Below are positions 1-7,104 of a DNA stretch of 10,925 nt, one piece after another. Position numbers and translations under genes: made by a program. The stretch comes from Piscirickettsiaceae bacterium (lineage in GTDB: Bacteria; Pseudomonadota; Gammaproteobacteria; Methylococcales; Cycloclasticaceae): assembly GCA_002401365.1 (NCBI GenBank), contig NVSW01000075.1:1-10925 (forward strand), written 5' to 3'. The notes under the pieces are model-generated. The model was not told the origin of the DNA, searched no databases, and worked only from the letters and a program-made list of their open reading frames with translations. Numbering within the stretch: position 1 is the first letter of the stretch; the number at the start of each line of letters is the position of its first letter.

Positions 1-699
1 TTGGATGATTACAAAGGCCTGTTTGAAAACGTCTTTCATAAACCCGTTAACATGGAAACATTAGGCATGGCGTTAGCGACTTATCAACGTAGTTTGAATT
101 CTGCTAACAGCCCGTTTGACCAGTGGTATTACGGTAAACAGGAAGGCGCTATGAGCCCATCCGCTATAAAAGGTTTTCAATTGTTTCGCGAAAAAGCCAA
201 TTGCATCGCCTGTCATAGCGTCGGTAAAAACAGCGCTCTTTTTACAGACCATCAATTGCACAATACTGGACACGGGTTCAGCGTGTCATTTAACATACGC
301 CCTAAGAAACAACAGTTACTGGTTGCGCCCGGTCATTACATTGATATTGATTCGGACTTATTTGATTCTGTCTCAGAAAAAAAACCAAATGACGTCGGTT
401 TATACGAAATAACCCAAGACCCTGCTGACCGTTGGAAATATAAAACACCGACTCTCAGAAACATCGCGCTAACCGCACCCTATATGCATGATGGCGCGTT
501 TAAAACACTTGAAGAGGTGATTCAGTTTTATAACCAAGGCGGCGTACAAAATGAAGACTTAGATCCGCTGGTTAAGCCACTTGGCTTAACGTCTATTGAA
601 ACAAATCATTTACTTAACTTTTTAAATAGCCTTACGGGATCAAACGTGGACGAACTTATTGCTGATGGGTTTGCCGCACCGGTTGGCGACACACATTAA
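1..699 (+). CDS. Di-heme cytochrome c peroxidase / MauG-family protein, C-terminal part (5' end cut by window edge)
   Basis: Periplasmic di-heme peroxidase-type protein; family members reduce hydrogen peroxide with electrons from small c-type cytochromes or, in the MauG branch, carry out other heme-based oxidations. The visible 232 residues hold a CxxCH heme-binding motif (C68, C71, H72). They also hold the family signature PTLRNIALTAPYMHDGAF around residues 150-167, where M162 is a plausible axial heme ligand. Full-length members are usually about 330-450 residues with two heme domains, so the signal peptide and first heme domain lie to the left. The frame is open to base 1, so the TTG there is not a real start. 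The stop is 33 bases before the formaldehyde dehydrogenase gene, which suggests co-transcription. Sequence alone does not settle whether this is a true peroxidase or a MauG-like variant. Confidence 0.9.
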   Translation: MDDYKGLFENVFHKPVNMETLGMALATYQRSLNSANSPFDQWYYGKQEGAMSPSAIKGFQLFREKANCIACHSVGKNSALFTDHQLHNTGHGFSVSFNIRPKKQQLLVAPGHYIDIDSDLFDSVSEKKPNDVGLYEITQDPADRWKYKTPTLRNIALTAPYMHDGAFKTLEEVIQFYNQGGVQNEDLDPLVKPLGLTSIETNHLLNFLNSLTGSNVDELIADGFAAPVGDTH

Positions 700-732
700 A
701 TATTTTTTTACTCCAATTAATCAGGAACACAC

Positions 733-1842
733 ATGAAAACGAGAGCTGCCGTTGCTTGGAAAGCTGGCGAACCACTGTCCATAGAAGAAATCGATTTAGA
801 CGGCCCTAAACAAGGTGAGGTTTTAATTCGAAACGTTGCAACGGGCGTTTGCCATACCGATGCATTTACATTATCAGGCGATGACCCTGAAGGTATTTTC
901 CCTGCTGTACTGGGGCACGAGGCAGGCGCTATTGTTGAAGAAATTGGCGCGGGTGTTACGTCGGTTTCCGTTGGCGATCACGTTATACCGCTGTATACCC
1001 CTGAATGTGGGCAGTGTAAATTTTGCTTGTCGGGCAAAACCAATTTATGCCAAGCAATACGCGCCACTCAGGGCAAAGGGCTTATGCCTGATGGCACCTC
1101 AAGATTCTCAAAAAATGGCCAGCCTATTTATCACTATATGGGCACGTCTTCTTTCGCTGAATACACCGTTTTGCCTGAAATATCACTGGCTAAAATCAAT
1201 AAAGCGGCGCCGTTGGATAAAGTTTGCCTATTGGGTTGTGGCGTAACCACCGGCATTGGTGCGGTACTTAACACGGCAAAAGTGGAACCTGGAAGCACGG
1301 TTGCTATTTTTGGCCTCGGCGGCATTGGTTTAAGTGCCATTCAAGGTGCTGTTATTGCAAAAGCCGAACGCATTATTGCTGTTGATATCAACGAGGATAA
1401 ATTTGAATTTGCTAAGCAATTAGGCGCTACAGATTGCATCAACCCAAAAAACTTCGATTCGCCGATTCAAGACGTGTTGGTTGATATGACCGATGGCGGC
1501 GTTGACTACTCTTTTGAATGCATTGGAAACGTTAACACCATGCGTTCAGCCTTGGAGTGTTGCCATAAAGGCTGGGGTGAATCAATTATTGTCGGCGTCG
1601 CAGGTGCCGGACAAGAAATATCTACGCGGCCGTTCCAACTGGTGACGGGTCGTGTATGGCGCGGCACGGCTTTTGGTGGTGTTAAAGGCCGCAGCGAACT
1701 TCCAGAATACGTTGAAAAATACATGCGCGGTGAAATAAAAATCGACGAAATGATCACTTACACAATGGGGCTAAACGATATCAACCGTGCATTTGATTTA
1801 ATGCACCAAGGTAAAAGCATCCGCTCAGTCATTATTTATTAA
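733..1842 (+). CDS. frmA: S-(hydroxymethyl)glutathione dehydrogenase / class III alcohol dehydrogenase
   Basis: Cytoplasmic zinc enzyme that oxidises S-hydroxymethylglutathione, formed from formaldehyde and glutathione, to S-formylglutathione with NAD; the family also reduces S-nitrosoglutathione. Length (369 residues) is normal. The catalytic zinc site is visible as C40, H62 (in GHEAG) and C169 (in GCGVTTG). The structural zinc site is the four cysteines C92, C95, C98 and C106. The Rossmann nucleotide-binding motif GLGGIG lies at 194-199, followed by D218, the acidic residue that selects NAD over NADP. An AGGA ribosome binding site at 723-726 sits six bases before the ATG and supports this start. 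The S-formylglutathione hydrolase gene follows after six bases, so the two pathway steps are paired. No FrmR-type regulator gene is visible here. The symbol adhC is also used for this family. Confidence 0.96.
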   Translation: MKTRAAVAWKAGEPLSIEEIDLDGPKQGEVLIRNVATGVCHTDAFTLSGDDPEGIFPAVLGHEAGAIVEEIGAGVTSVSVGDHVIPLYTPECGQCKFCLSGKTNLCQAIRATQGKGLMPDGTSRFSKNGQPIYHYMGTSSFAEYTVLPEISLAKINKAAPLDKVCLLGCGVTTGIGAVLNTAKVEPGSTVAIFGLGGIGLSAIQGAVIAKAERIIAVDINEDKFEFAKQLGATDCINPKNFDSPIQDVLVDMTDGGVDYSFECIGNVNTMRSALECCHKGWGESIIVGVAGAGQEISTRPFQLVTGRVWRGTAFGGVKGRSELPEYVEKYMRGEIKIDEMITYTMGLNDINRAFDLMHQGKSIRSVIIY

Positions 1843-1848
1843 AATAAT

Positions 1849-2703
1849 ATGCCGACACTTGAACTAATAAGCCAAAATCAGAGTTTTGGCGGTACGGTCT
1901 TATTTTATAAGCATTTCTCCAGCGCCTGTCAAACCGACATGCGGTTTTCAGTGTTTCTGCCGCCTCAGGTAGCATCGACTCCTGATAAAAAACTCCCTGT
2001 ATTGTTTTGGCTTTCTGGTCTTACGTGTACAGAAGAGAACTTTATGGCGAAAGCGGGCGCACAACAGTATGCGGCTGAATTAGGCATTATTCTCATTGCA
2101 CCGGATACCAGTCCGCGAGACCTTAATTTGCCCGGTGAAGATGACAGCTGGGATTTCGGATCTGGCGCAGGGTTTTATATCAACGCCATCAACCCCCCTT
2201 GGCACACGAACTACCGAATGGAAGACTACGTTGTTAACGAATTATTTGAATTAGTGGGTGAACAGTTTCCTGCGAATTTAGACAAAGCGGGTATTTTCGG
2301 GCACTCAATGGGCGGGCATGGCGCCATCACCTTAGCCTTCAAATATCCTAATAAATACCAATCACTGTCTGCCTTTTCACCTATTTGCGCACCCACTTTA
2401 TGTTTATGGGGCAAAAAAGCCTTTATGGGATATTTAGGTCAAGACACAGACAGCTGGGCAAAACATGATGCTCACCTATTGATTCGCACAACGACAACAC
2501 AATTACCCTTATTAATTGACCAAGGCAGTGACGATCCCTTTTTGCAAGGCCAGCTATTGCCTGAACATTTAGTTAACGCCGCTAAAGACGCTAATTACCC
2601 TGTAACCTATCGATTACAAGAAGGCTATGACCACAGTTATTACTTCATCGCCAGCTTTATGGAGGAGCATATACGCCACCACGCTAAACAATTAATTGCT
2701 TAG
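1849..2703 (+). CDS. fghA: S-formylglutathione hydrolase
   Basis: Cytoplasmic serine esterase that splits S-formylglutathione into formate and glutathione, completing glutathione-dependent formaldehyde detoxification begun by the upstream dehydrogenase. The alpha/beta-hydrolase fold is recognised by the nucleophile elbow GHSMGGHG with S153, the acid in DQGSDDPFL (D228 or D229) and H262 in GYDHSYYF. The oxyanion-side motif FWLSGLTCTEENF is at 53-65. Length (284 residues) and the N-terminal sequence ELISQNQSFGG match the family, so the start is sound. The spacer from the upstream stop is only six AT-rich bases and has no Shine-Dalgarno sequence, so translation is probably coupled to frmA. Also called frmB or yeiG in enteric bacteria. 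Confidence 0.96.
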   Translation: MPTLELISQNQSFGGTVLFYKHFSSACQTDMRFSVFLPPQVASTPDKKLPVLFWLSGLTCTEENFMAKAGAQQYAAELGIILIAPDTSPRDLNLPGEDDSWDFGSGAGFYINAINPPWHTNYRMEDYVVNELFELVGEQFPANLDKAGIFGHSMGGHGAITLAFKYPNKYQSLSAFSPICAPTLCLWGKKAFMGYLGQDTDSWAKHDAHLLIRTTTTQLPLLIDQGSDDPFLQGQLLPEHLVNAAKDANYPVTYRLQEGYDHSYYFIASFMEEHIRHHAKQLIA

Positions 2704-2790
2704 CGCCACACTTTTGGCACGTGCTTACGTTAACGCTGCCTATTTTCCGTATAGTAAGTAGGACTTTCCTTATTTATCATTGGTATCAAC

Positions 2791-3348
2791 ATGTCTAATT
2801 TACTTAAAAAAACCCTGCAACTCATTGATGATGCAAACGCCAGTGACCCAAATGATGGCGTAGAAGCACTCTATTCACAACGCATGTTGCAAACGCTAGA
2901 AGCATTCGAACCAAACGCCTCTGACTCTCTAACCTTAGCTTGCTACGCGCAACATGTTTGTCGTTGGAAATTAATTCGCAAAGACTACCCTGCGGGTTTA
3001 AAGGGGTATTTAACATGGCGTACGGACCTAGCAAAATTACACGCGGTAATTTTACGAGATGCGATGGCGCAAAGCGGCTATGCCGACAGTGATATAGCGC
3101 GTGCAGCCAATATTATTCAAAAAAAGAACATTAAAGCTGACCCCGAGACGCAAATACTTGAAGATGTTTCGTGTTTGGTATTTTTAAGTCATTATTTTGA
3201 TGCATTTTCTGTAAAACACGCCGATGAGAAGATCATCGACATTGTGCAAAAAACCTGGAGAAAGATGTCTGGCACAGGTCATGTTGCGGCTCTAAAAATA
3301 AACTTTTCAGCGCAACAAAAAATATTGATTAACAAAGCGTTGGGCTGA
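2791..3348 (+). CDS. DUF4202 domain-containing protein
   Basis: A 185-residue cytoplasmic protein with no signal peptide or membrane segment, matching the DUF4202 family along its whole length. Visible family blocks are AQHVCRWKLIRKDYP (53-67), GYLTWRTDLAKLHA (72-85), ILEDVSCLVFLSHYF (122-136) and KTWRKMSGTGHVAAL (154-168). Conserved polar residues H55, R58, H84, E124, D125 and H164 look like a possible metal or active site, but no biochemical role is established that I can name. It starts 87 bases after fghA, with no clear Shine-Dalgarno sequence before the ATG, and could have its own promoter. The MBL-fold hydrolase gene follows 85 bases later. Family assignment is from remembered sequence pattern; function is unknown. 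Confidence 0.8.
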   Translation: MSNLLKKTLQLIDDANASDPNDGVEALYSQRMLQTLEAFEPNASDSLTLACYAQHVCRWKLIRKDYPAGLKGYLTWRTDLAKLHAVILRDAMAQSGYADSDIARAANIIQKKNIKADPETQILEDVSCLVFLSHYFDAFSVKHADEKIIDIVQKTWRKMSGTGHVAALKINFSAQQKILINKALG

Positions 3349-3433
3349 GTCGAAACACAAATTTTATACCCTATGTCATGTCTTTCGCGTTAGTATTGTC
3401 GAGCAGTTCTTAAACTTTAACAGGAGACACTCC

Positions 3434-4345
3434 ATGAAAAAAGCACTTCAAACACTGGCTTTTTTATCAGCTACTTTATTAGCCACATCATCATTGGCAG
3501 GTTTTTTAGATCAAGACTTTAGCAAAATCTCATTAGAAACTACCCACGTACGCGGCAATATTTATATGCTGGAAGGCGTCGGTGGTTTTGCTGGCGGCAA
3601 TATCGGCGTTTCTGCCGGTAATGACGGTATTTTGCTAGTTGACGATCAACTCAGCCCAATGTCAGACAAAATCAGCGCAGCACTTGCAAAAATCAACACT
3701 GGCAAACTACGCTTTATTCTAAACACCCACTGGCATGGTGACCACACGGGTAACAATGCGCATTTTGCCGAGCAGGCAACTATTATTTCGCACAGCAATG
3801 TTAGAAAACGCTTGATGGCTGAGCAAAATAATTTCTTTGGTAAGTCACTCGCATCGCCTAAAGAAGCATGGCCGCTGATTACCTTTGATCAAGCCGTTAA
3901 TATTCACTTCAATAACGAAGATATTACCCTTATTCACTATGCTCATGGGCATACTGATGGCGATGCCGTGGTGTATTTTCCTAACAGCAACGTAGCCCAT
4001 CTTGGCGACCACTACTTCAATGGCATATTTCCCTTTGTTGACCTCGATACTGGCGGCAATGCCTTTAGCCTGACCCGTAATGTCGGCGAGATCATTAAAA
4101 CGCTACCTGATGATGCACTCATCATCCCTGGGCACGGGGGCTTATCTGACATGAAAGGTCTTAAGGAATATCACCAAATGTTAAAAGCCACGACTACTTA
4201 CGTGAAGAACCAAGTAGCTGCTGGCGAGTTACTGGAAGACATTCAACTCGGCGGTTTACCCAGTGAATGGACAGCTTGGGGCGGCGGCTTTGTTAACGAA
4301 GAAAATTGGATTAAAATCATTTATCACAGCATAGCCAAGAAATAA
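3434..4345 (+). CDS. Exported metallo-beta-lactamase-fold hydrolase
   Basis: A 303-residue MBL-superfamily hydrolase, very probably periplasmic. The first 22 residues form a Sec signal peptide (KK, then a hydrophobic stretch, then SLA before G23). The metal site is complete: HWHGDH gives H99, H101, D103 and H104; HGHTDGD gives H173; GDHYF gives D192; PGHGG gives H234. This two-metal set is shared by class B beta-lactamases and many non-lactamase hydrolases (thioesterases, lactonases, sulfur-oxidation and methanol-oxidation associated MBL proteins). The substrate cannot be read from the sequence. AGGAGA at 3422-3427, six bases upstream of the ATG, is an excellent ribosome binding site. A hairpin terminator begins 23 bases after the stop. 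The preceding formaldehyde genes make a role in C1 or thioester metabolism as likely as antibiotic hydrolysis. Confidence 0.9.
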   Translation: MKKALQTLAFLSATLLATSSLAGFLDQDFSKISLETTHVRGNIYMLEGVGGFAGGNIGVSAGNDGILLVDDQLSPMSDKISAALAKINTGKLRFILNTHWHGDHTGNNAHFAEQATIISHSNVRKRLMAEQNNFFGKSLASPKEAWPLITFDQAVNIHFNNEDITLIHYAHGHTDGDAVVYFPNSNVAHLGDHYFNGIFPFVDLDTGGNAFSLTRNVGEIIKTLPDDALIIPGHGGLSDMKGLKEYHQMLKATTTYVKNQVAAGELLEDIQLGGLPSEWTAWGGGFVNEENWIKIIYHSIAKK

Positions 4346-4368
4346 CAAGCAACACCCACGGTAACAAA

Positions 4369-4395
4369 AAAACGGCTGATTTATTCAGCCGTTTT
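4369..4395 (+). terminator. Rho-independent transcription terminator
   Basis: Perfect 11-bp inverted repeat: AAAACGGCTGA at 4369-4379 pairs with TCAGCCGTTTT at 4385-4395 across a five-base loop. The GC-rich core is bounded by A and T runs, so it could work in both directions. It lies 23 bases after the MBL-fold hydrolase stop and 24 bases before pldA, dividing the two transcription units. Confidence 0.88.
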
Positions 4396-4419
4396 ACGAT
4401 TAAGTTTTAGCACCTTATT

Positions 4420-5391
4420 ATGAAAATTCTATTCAGCCTATTAATTCTAACATGCACACCCCTTTTCGCAAATAGCATACATGATATGCACGCTTGTTTA
4501 ACAAAGGCTATAAGCACCGCCGATGATAGCTTAACGATTGGCGAACTTAAACAACAATGCCAAGCAGATAATGGTGAACCCGTTACCCATCGCTCTGCCT
4601 TAAAACAGCGGCAACTATTCGAAAAAAAGGCTGGCTGGAATGCCTTTTCGCTGCTCCCGCATAAACCGAATTACATCATTTTAAGTTATAACATCAGCGA
4701 ACCTAACCTAGAACCATTCGAGGAAGCCTTTCCTACTACTAACACCGATTTGCAACACCTTGAGACAAAATTTCAATTCAGCATGAAGGTGCCTCTTTTT
4801 CAAGGTGTATTTAAAGGGTATGGAGACCTTTATGCTGGCTACACGAACCGGTCTTTTTGGCAGCAATTTAACAAAACTCACTCCTCACCATTTCGAGAAA
4901 CCAACCATGAAGCAGAGTCTTGGCTATCGTTCAATACCGATTTTAATGTTGTTGGCTTACATAATTCTGTCATTAGGACCGGATTCACCCACCAATCAAA
5001 TGGCCGCTCTGGCCCGCTATCTAGAAGTTGGAACCGTGTGTATGCCGATTTTATCTTGGAGCGCGGCGATGTTTACCTATCATTTAAACCTTGGCTTCGC
5101 ATCCCTGAAAATTCAAACGATGATGACAATCATGATATAGAAGACTTTTTGGGATATTTTGAGCTGAGGGGCCTATATAAGAAGCAACAACATAGTTTTG
5201 ACTTTATGTTTCGAAATAATTTTAAATCAAGCAGCAACCGAGGCGCCATAGAGCTCGGCTGGAGCTTTCCCATTCGCAATAAAGTTCGTGGCTATCTACA
5301 GTGGTTTAATGGATACGGCGAAAGTATGCTCGATTACGACAACCATACAAATAGTATTGGTTTTGGTATTCAACTAAGCGATTGGTTATAA
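4420..5391 (+). CDS. pldA: Outer membrane phospholipase A (OMPLA)
   Basis: Calcium-dependent outer-membrane beta-barrel phospholipase that removes phospholipids wrongly placed in the outer leaflet, acting as a dimer. Residues 1-17 form a Sec signal peptide. The catalytic block FTHQSNGRSGPLSRSWNR contains H191, S193 and N205 with the same spacing as E. coli H142, S144 and N156. R196 and S201 match the calcium-binding R147 and S152. A soluble segment of about 60 residues with C26 and C47 precedes the barrel, which starts near residue 84. The protein ends in SDWL; most outer-membrane barrels end in F or W, so the last residue is atypical. It follows the terminator at 4369-4395 and leads a closely spaced group with msrB. 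No strong Shine-Dalgarno sequence is visible. Confidence 0.94.
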   Translation: MKILFSLLILTCTPLFANSIHDMHACLTKAISTADDSLTIGELKQQCQADNGEPVTHRSALKQRQLFEKKAGWNAFSLLPHKPNYIILSYNISEPNLEPFEEAFPTTNTDLQHLETKFQFSMKVPLFQGVFKGYGDLYAGYTNRSFWQQFNKTHSSPFRETNHEAESWLSFNTDFNVVGLHNSVIRTGFTHQSNGRSGPLSRSWNRVYADFILERGDVYLSFKPWLRIPENSNDDDNHDIEDFLGYFELRGLYKKQQHSFDFMFRNNFKSSSNRGAIELGWSFPIRNKVRGYLQWFNGYGESMLDYDNHTNSIGFGIQLSDWL

Positions 5392-5419
5392 TTTTGCATA
5401 TCCTTATGAGAATTTGACT

Positions 5420-5800
5420 ATGCACAACAACGACTGGAAAACCAAACTAAGCGCCAACGACTATAGAGTTTGCCGTGAAAAGGGCACTGAACCTGCATTT
5501 TCTGGTGTCTATACCGACAGTAAAACGTCTGGCATCTACCGCTGTAAGTGCTGCGAAATGCCCTTGTTTGAATCTGATACGAAATACGATTCTGGCAGTG
5601 GCTGGCCAAGTTTCTGGAAACCCATCAGCCCCGACGTCATTAAAGAAAACAGAGACGGAAGCCATGGAATGGTTCGCATTGAAGTAGTTTGCGCCTCCTG
5701 TGATTGCCATTTAGGGCATGTGTTTGAAGACGGACCTCAACCCAGTGGATTGCGATACTGCATTAACTCAGCCTCGCTCAACCTTGAGGAAACGGACTAA
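5420..5800 (+). CDS. msrB: Peptide-methionine (R)-S-oxide reductase
   Basis: Repairs oxidised methionine by reducing the R-sulfoxide in proteins. This start gives 126 residues. A TTG six bases earlier (5414) is in frame, but the ATG is better placed, seven bases after GAGAA at 5408-5412. The structural zinc is held by C42, C45, C91 and C94. The catalytic cysteine is C114 in RYCINSASL, and the signatures GWPSF (61-65) and HLGHVF (97-102) are intact. The resolving cysteine that many homologues carry in SGCGWPSF is a serine here (S60), so recycling must use another cysteine (C18 or C96 are candidates) or reduction directly by thioredoxin. There is no signal peptide, so the enzyme is cytoplasmic. 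The stop codon overlaps the next start (TAATG), which implies translational coupling. Confidence 0.95.
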   Translation: MHNNDWKTKLSANDYRVCREKGTEPAFSGVYTDSKTSGIYRCKCCEMPLFESDTKYDSGSGWPSFWKPISPDVIKENRDGSHGMVRIEVVCASCDCHLGHVFEDGPQPSGLRYCINSASLNLEETD

Positions 5801-7098
5801 TGCCATCGGCCATACAGCACGCACAAGATTTACTGGATTACATCGATGCCAGCCCAAGCCCTTGGCATGCAGTACAGTCAACCGCTACAACACTTAACAC
5901 TTACGGTTTTGAAGAGTTATTTGAGGGTGATGCATGGGCGTTAGAGCAAGGAAAGCATTATTACGTTAAACGTGATGATTCATCCATTATTGCTTTTACT
6001 ACTGGTTCAAAAAGCTTGGCGGAACACGGTTTTAACTTGATTGGCGCACACACCGATTCACCTGGACTGCGTGTAAAACCTAAGCCTGACAACCAGAAAG
6101 GTGCATTTAGCCGCATTGGCGTTGAAGTATACGGCGGGCCCATTTTAGCCACCTTCACAGACCGTGACTTAAGCCTTGCGGGGCGTGTACATGTTCTACA
6201 AAACGGTGAACTTTCATCAAGACTAATAAAATTTAAAAACCCATTTTTGCGTCTACCCAACCTTGCGATTCACATGAACCCCAAGGTTAATACAGACGGT
6301 TTAAAACTGAACAAACAAACCGAATTGCCCTTATTGCTTGGTGTGGCCAACGATGAGCTTAAAAAACAGCCCGACATGGCTGAGTTAATAGCCAACGAAT
6401 TAGGCATTAAACAAAGCGATATTTCAGCCTGGGAATTACACGCATACGATACGCAAGGCGGCTCACTTTACGGGCTTAACGATGAGTTTTACGCTAACAG
6501 TCAATTGGACAATTTGGCGTCTTGCCACGCCGCCTTAATGGCTCTGGTATCCGATGCCTCGCTGCATTCAAGTAATTTCAACGTATGCGCCTTTTTCGAC
6601 CACGAAGAAATTGGTAGCAACAGCCATAAAGGTGCAGATGGTAGTTTTTTACCCGATGTTCTAGAACGTATTGCCGATACATTGCAACTTTCAAGCGAAG
6701 ACTATAAACGCACCCTATCTAACAGTTTTTTAATCAGCGCCGATATGGCTCACGCTTATCAGCCTAATTTTCCAAGCGCTTACGAGCCAGATCACAAAGT
6801 ACTGGTTAATCACGGCCCTGTGGTTAAAGTTAACGCCAATATTCGTTATGCATCAAATAGCGCGTCTCAAGCTAGGTTTATTCAACTATGTAAACAGGCC
6901 GATGTGCCGTATCAAACCTATTCACATAGAACCGACTTAGGTTGCGGCAGCACCATTGGCCCAATCACATCAGCTCAACTGGGCATAAACACCGTTGATG
7001 TAGGTTGCCCGATGTGGGCGATGCACAGTATTCGCGAAAGTGCCGGTGTTCAAGACCACGGGTATATGACGCGTGTATTCAGTCAATTCTTTAGCTAA
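5800..7098 (+). CDS. apeB: M18 family aspartyl aminopeptidase
   Basis: Cytoplasmic di-zinc aminopeptidase of the M18 family, which removes N-terminal residues (preferably acidic ones in characterised members) from peptides. Length (432 residues) is typical. Metal and catalytic residues are visible in order: H84 and D86 in GAHTDSPGL, D237 in SQLDNLAS, E269 and E270 in DHEEIGS, D315 in SADMAHA, and H409 in MWAMHSIRE. The ATG shares a base with the msrB stop. AGGA at 5787-5790, inside msrB, lies nine bases upstream. With MsrB next to it, a role in repair and turnover of oxidised peptides is a reasonable inference but not proven. The symbol follows the usual annotation of bacterial M18 proteins. 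Confidence 0.93.
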   Translation: MPSAIQHAQDLLDYIDASPSPWHAVQSTATTLNTYGFEELFEGDAWALEQGKHYYVKRDDSSIIAFTTGSKSLAEHGFNLIGAHTDSPGLRVKPKPDNQKGAFSRIGVEVYGGPILATFTDRDLSLAGRVHVLQNGELSSRLIKFKNPFLRLPNLAIHMNPKVNTDGLKLNKQTELPLLLGVANDELKKQPDMAELIANELGIKQSDISAWELHAYDTQGGSLYGLNDEFYANSQLDNLASCHAALMALVSDASLHSSNFNVCAFFDHEEIGSNSHKGADGSFLPDVLERIADTLQLSSEDYKRTLSNSFLISADMAHAYQPNFPSAYEPDHKVLVNHGPVVKVNANIRYASNSASQARFIQLCKQADVPYQTYSHRTDLGCGSTIGPITSAQLGINTVDVGCPMWAMHSIRESAGVQDHGYMTRVFSQFFS

Positions 7099-7104
7099 AC
7101 AACC

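Noticed and set aside
2717..2755. Palindromes GCACGTGC (2717-2724) and CGTTAACG (2728-2735), with TATAGT at 2750-2755, as an operator/promoter before the DUF4202 gene
   Set aside because: Eight-base palindromes are common by chance, and no -35 box at a good distance from TATAGT was found, so this was not listed as a feature.
3349..3433. Terminator between the DUF4202 gene and the MBL hydrolase gene
   Set aside because: No stable stem followed by a T run could be found in this 85-base gap.
3434..4345. Calling this gene a metallo-beta-lactamase resistance gene
   Set aside because: The metal motif is shared by many non-lactamase hydrolases, and the neighbours are housekeeping and C1 genes with no mobile element nearby.
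5414..5419. TTG as the start of msrB
   Set aside because: It is only one base from the nearest purine-rich site (5408-5412), whereas the ATG at 5420 is seven bases away and adds no loss of the conserved domain.
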